55,818 bases of DNA, taken from positions 1 through 55,818 of the forward strand of contig JAJXYV010000017.1 of NCBI GenBank assembly GCA_021780435.1, in the 5' to 3' direction. The translations under genes were made by a program, and so were the position numbers. A model generated the notes under the pieces. That model saw only the letters and a list, made by a program, of their open reading frames with translations, was not told where the DNA came from and ran no database searches. The stretch comes from Pseudomonadota bacterium (GTDB taxonomy: Bacteria > Pseudomonadota > Alphaproteobacteria > Rhizobiales > Beijerinckiaceae). Below, piece after piece: positions 52,730 to 55,818 of this stretch (the stretch's first letter is position 1; every line of letters begins with the position of its first letter).

Positions 52730-53631
52730 CAGAAATATCCCTCGCGCTTCTTCTTTTCCATCGAGCCCGATTCGTCGGCGTCGATCAGGCGCCCCTGGCG
52801 CTCCGAGAGGTGGGAAAGGCGCAATTCCTCGATGATGTCGTCCACAGTCTCGGCGTTCGATTCGATCGCGCCGGTCAGCGGATAGCAGCCAAGCGTCCGG
52901 AAACGTGACAGGATCATGTCCGGGACTTCGCCGAAATGAAGCGGCAGGCGGTCGTCGTCGACCATGATCAGCACGCCGTCCCGTTTCACCAGCGGCCGCC
53001 TCCTGGCGAAATAGAGATCGACCACAGGGATGTTCTCGGCGGCGATATAGGTCCAGACGTCCATTTCCGTCCAGTTGGACAGAGGGAAGACGCGCATGGA
53101 TTCGCCCGGCGCGATCCGCGTGTTGAACAGGCGGCGCAGTTCGGGGCGCTGGTTGCGCGGATCCCAGGCATGGGCGGCGTTGCGATGCGAGAAAAAGCGC
53201 TCCTTGGCTCGGCTTTTCTCTTCGTCGCGCCGCGCGCCGCCGATCGCCGCGTCGAATTTCCACTTGTCGAGCGCCTGGCGCAGGGATTCCGTCTTCATGA
53301 CCTGGGTATGGACGGACGAGCCGCTCGCGATCGGCGAAATCCCGCGGGCGACGCCATCCTGATTGACATGCACGATCAGATTGAGGCCCATACGCTGGGC
53401 GGTCTCGTCGCGAAAGGCGATCATTTCCCGGAATTTCCACGTCGTGTCGACATGGAGCAGCGGAAAGGGCGGCTTCGAAGGATAGAAGGCCTTCATGGCC
53501 AGATGCAGCATCACGCTCGAATCCTTGCCGATCGAATAGAGCATGACGGGATTTTGAAATTCGGCGGCGGTTTCCCGAAGAATGTAAATCGATTCAGCTT
53601 CCAACTGACGCAGATGCTCTGAAATCGCCAT
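52729..53631 (-). CDS. cysD: Sulfate adenylyltransferase small subunit
   Basis: A 300-residue ATP pyrophosphatase-fold enzyme adenylating sulfate. [23 protein letters not shown] is the P-loop-like SxGKDS motif; [33 protein letters not shown] and [17 protein letters not shown] are conserved. I chose the ATG at 53631 because it gives the standard 300 residues; the ORF extends to 53793 with Arg-rich sequence. First gene of a cysD-cysNC operon. The 210-base gap upstream holds an ATTTCCG-CGGAAAT hairpin but no recognisable gene. Confidence 0.95.
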   Translation of the reverse strand: MAISEHLRQLEAESIYILRETAAEFQNPVMLYSIGKDSSVMLHLAMKAFYPSKPPFPLLHVDTTWKFREMIAFRDETAQRMGLNLIVHVNQDGVARGISPIASGSSVHTQVMKTESLRQALDKWKFDAAIGGARRDEEKSRAKERFFSHRNAAHAWDPRNQRPELRRLFNTRIAPGESMRVFPLSNWTEMDVWTYIAAENIPVVDLYFARRRPLVKRDGVLIMVDDDRLPLHFGEVPDMILSRFRTLGCYPLTGAIESNAETVDDIIEELRLSHLSERQGRLIDADESGSMEKKKREGYF

Positions 53632-53841
53632 AGATTCCGCCTTCCAATCCGGCTCCACCGAAGAATCGTCACGAACCTGCGCAAGATGCGTTCCGGCACT
53701 TCTGCGGCGGCGCTTGCGCAAGACGAACGCCTTGTCCGACCGGCCCTGCGAATTCAATGCTATAAAGCATAAACGTGTCCACGCCGCCTGCAAATTTCCG
53801 CTTCGGAAATCCCGGGTTTTGGACTGCTTTCGCGGCCTGTC

Positions 53842-55818
53842 TCAGGCGTCCGCCGTCGATCCTGCCAGATCGTGCGCAAATTGGCGCAATTCGTCATGCA
53901 GCCGCGCGGCGTCCTGCGCGAGAGCCAGATCGAGAACGCGGCCATATCGATAATGGCGCACGCGTTCGACGGGCGCGCCGAGGTCGAAGACCGCCAGCGG
54001 CGCCTCGAGCGACATCAATTCCTCGCAGACATAGGAAAAGGTTTCCGGCCAGATCGAAGGAAACAGGCAGACGGTGATCTGCGCGCTTTCGATCAGGGAC
54101 GGAAGTTCATCCGGCGTGTAGCGGCCGGTCACTTTGAAATTTTTCAAGGCGACAGGTCTGTCGATCTCGCCGATCACCGTCAGCGCCGCCGAGGGGTCGC
54201 GCTCGGACATGTCGGACGCAAGAGCCCGGACGATCTCGGAACCCTTCTGCGGGCCGATCGCGCCGACCACGCCGATATGAAGATCGCCCCCTTTCCCGAA
54301 GGCCGGCAATCGATCGAACTTAACCTTGAGCTTGTGCGGCCGCACCCGAATCTTCGAGGCGACGTCGGGATAGACCGCGCAGACATGGGTCCGGCTGTCT
54401 TCGGAGAAACAGAGAATCTCTTCCGAAAGCCGCAGGAATCTCCCCCAGCCCTCGCGCCAGGCGCCGATGGTCGACTTTCCCGGATTTGCAGCGAAATGGT
54501 TTTCCGAAAGACAGGCTTCACAAGCCGCCCGGCTCGGCAACGCGCAATAGCGACTTTCATTGGAAAGCAGAGTGTAAGACGGACAAAGCGGATAAAAATC
54601 GTGGACAGGAACGATCAGACGCGCGCCAGTTCGCTCTTTCAGCTCGGCGAGCAAGGCAAGAACCTGCAGTGGCCGCTCCGAACTGACGATGCTGTTGACG
54701 ACGATCTGTTCGACCTTGGTCAGCTCAAACAGCGTCCTGAGATCATCGAGGCGCGAAATCTGCATCCTGAAACGCGACGCGCCGAAGGCGAATTCCATCA
54801 GGAACAGGCGATCCTCCATTTCGACCGCCGAACGGCCGCCGATCAGAAAGGTCAGAACCGGATGGCCCAGGGCGACCAGTTCGTTGATCTGATCCCTCCG
54901 GTAATCGTTCGCGCCGCCGCCGAGTTGGTGATCGACGAAGAAATGCGCCGGACGATCCGCCTCCCGACAAGCGATGACGATCGACAGGATTTCGCGCAAA
55001 GGACGCAGCGGATCGCGGTTGCAATAGGCGTCGACGTCGGCAAGATATCTCGGATAGCGCCGCGCGACCTCGTTGAGGCTGTTCTGCCGCAATTCGGCGC
55101 GGGTCGCGCTTTCGAACGTTCCGCCATGCTTGTGATAGGCGAAGAGATCGGGCGCGATGACATTCTTGTAGCCACGCGCCTCGGCGCGGAGGCACCAGTC
55201 ATTTTCTTCGCCATAGCCGCGCCGGAACGCCACTTCGTCGAAGGGACCGATTTCAAGCCAGAGCGACCGCCTCACCGCCATGCAGAAGCCGACGCCCGAA
55301 GGAAGCCGGACGTCGATTTCGCCGAGGCGCACATGCTGGAACCATTGGTCGATCCGGTCGACGTCAATCCCGCCATAGATCGGATTATCGACGCAGAATT
55401 CCGGGAACGAACAGACGGTCGCGGCGTTGGAGAACGGCGTGACGCTGGCGATCTTCGCATCCGCCGCCAGCGGCGCCATAATCCGTTCGAGCCAAAGGGG
55501 CGGAACGATCACGTCCGTGTTCAACAGGACGAAATCCCGTTCGGCGATTTCCGCCGCGCGGTTGACGGCGCCGACGAAGCCTTGGTTTTCCTCGAGCCTG
55601 ATCAGCTCCACATTGGGCCGTCTCGCGGCGAAAAGCCGCAGCCTTTCGATCATCGCTCGATCCTGGTTGCCGTTATCGACCAGGATCACACGGTGTATCT
55701 CCGCCGTGTTGCGCTCGAGACTCTCGAAGAGCGGATCGAGATATTGCAGGCAGTTGTATGCCGGTATGATGATGTCGACCGGCCCGGCCAGAGCCGGACA
55801 GGGCAGCGGCGCGGGCGC
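53842..55818 (-). CDS. Two-domain glycosyltransferase (GT2 plus GT4-like), 5' partial
   Basis: The ORF runs off the right edge, leaving 658 codons. The N-terminal part is a GT2 domain: VDIIIPAYNCLQYLDPLFES, VILVDNGNQDRAM, then FVLLNTDVIVPPLWLER with the DxD-type Asp, and GYGEENDWCLRAEARGYKN. From about residue 280 a second region resembles a GT-B family 4 enzyme: FFVDHQLGGGANDYRRDQINEL, VVGAIGPQKGSEIVRALA, and LPSLIESAQITVCLFPSIWPETFSYVCEEL, the donor-binding C-terminal motif. Such fused proteins build O-antigen or capsule chains. Donors are unknown. Confidence 0.85.
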   Translation of the reverse strand, partial: APAPLPCPALAGPVDIIIPAYNCLQYLDPLFESLERNTAEIHRVILVDNGNQDRAMIERLRLFAARRPNVELIRLEENQGFVGAVNRAAEIAERDFVLLNTDVIVPPLWLERIMAPLAADAKIASVTPFSNAATVCSFPEFCVDNPIYGGIDVDRIDQWFQHVRLGEIDVRLPSGVGFCMAVRRSLWLEIGPFDEVAFRRGYGEENDWCLRAEARGYKNVIAPDLFAYHKHGGTFESATRAELRQNSLNEVARRYPRYLADVDAYCNRDPLRPLREILSIVIACREADRPAHFFVDHQLGGGANDYRRDQINELVALGHPVLTFLIGGRSAVEMEDRLFLMEFAFGASRFRMQISRLDDLRTLFELTKVEQIVVNSIVSSERPLQVLALLAELKERTGARLIVPVHDFYPLCPSYTLLSNESRYCALPSRAACEACLSENHFAANPGKSTIGAWREGWGRFLRLSEEILCFSEDSRTHVCAVYPDVASKIRVRPHKLKVKFDRLPAFGKGGDLHIGVVGAIGPQKGSEIVRALASDMSERDPSAALTVIGEIDRPVALKNFKVTGRYTPDELPSLIESAQITVCLFPSIWPETFSYVCEELMSLEAPLAVFDLGAPVERVRHYRYGRVLDLALAQDAARLHDELRQFAHDLAGSTADA

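Noticed and set aside
53670-53694. GGAAC-N16-CGTG upstream of cysD as an EcfG promoter
   Set aside because: The last base of the -10 differs from CGTT, and it lies inside a possible N-terminal extension of the ORF; a single chance match is likely.
1-55818. tRNA genes, CRISPR arrays, insertion sequences, prophage
   Set aside because: No T-loop-like tRNA pattern, regular repeat-spacer series, transposase or integrase, or phage structural gene was recognised on reading.

Overview
The window is a high-GC chromosomal segment from an alphaproteobacterium, most likely a member of the Hyphomicrobiales (Rhizobiales). The evidence is a pyk-DUF1036 pair divergent from N-formylglutamate amidohydrolase and a GapR/DUF2312 gene, an hsp20-DUF1150 pair, an ffs-dnaX-ybaB-recR block, and a 41-residue L36 protein. 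Family or genus cannot be fixed from sequence reading alone. Gene density is high, many start and stop codons overlap, and I found no tRNA, rRNA, CRISPR array, insertion sequence or prophage. The content is mostly housekeeping, with one accessory-looking insertion at about 12.15-14.1 kb.

Left third (1-14 kb): the glyS 3' end; three cell-wall enzymes or candidates (SleB-type hydrolase, L,D-transpeptidase, lytic transglycosylase); a two-gene RND efflux operon in pump-first order; and a minus-strand surface-polysaccharide operon (glycosyltransferase, CelD-type GNAT protein, acyltransferase). Next comes a low-GC island of about 24% GC, followed by a perfect GAAC-N7-GAAC LexA-type box, a small unknown protein and a solitary C5 cytosine DNA methyltransferase. 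This possible SOS-controlled methyltransferase cassette is the most interesting part of the window.

Middle (14-34 kb): apaG, argE, pyk, DUF1036, N-formylglutamate amidohydrolase, gapR, an Old Yellow Enzyme, an outer-membrane beta-barrel with an unusual leader, galU and galE. A methyltransferase follows, divergent from a decayed HxlR-type regulator. Then come cutA, hemH and hemN with a FixK/FNR box between the two heme genes, a two-component system with a PepSY protein and a four-repeat membrane protein, a TPR protein, DUF1810 and rpmJ.

Right third (34-55.8 kb): recF-recQ, hsp20-DUF1150 behind a sigma-32-type promoter, a 2-hydroxyacid dehydrogenase, an SH3 protein, a chagasin-like inhibitor, truA-fmt-def, rmuC behind a LexA-type box, recR-ybaB-dnaX with the SRP RNA, ppk2, putA, cysNC-cysD, and a two-domain glycosyltransferase running off the right edge.

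Regulatory reading: promoter-level motifs suggest that general stress (EcfG), heat shock (RpoH), oxygen (FixK/FNR), cell cycle (CtrA) and SOS (LexA) control are all represented. All are motif matches only and need experimental or comparative support.
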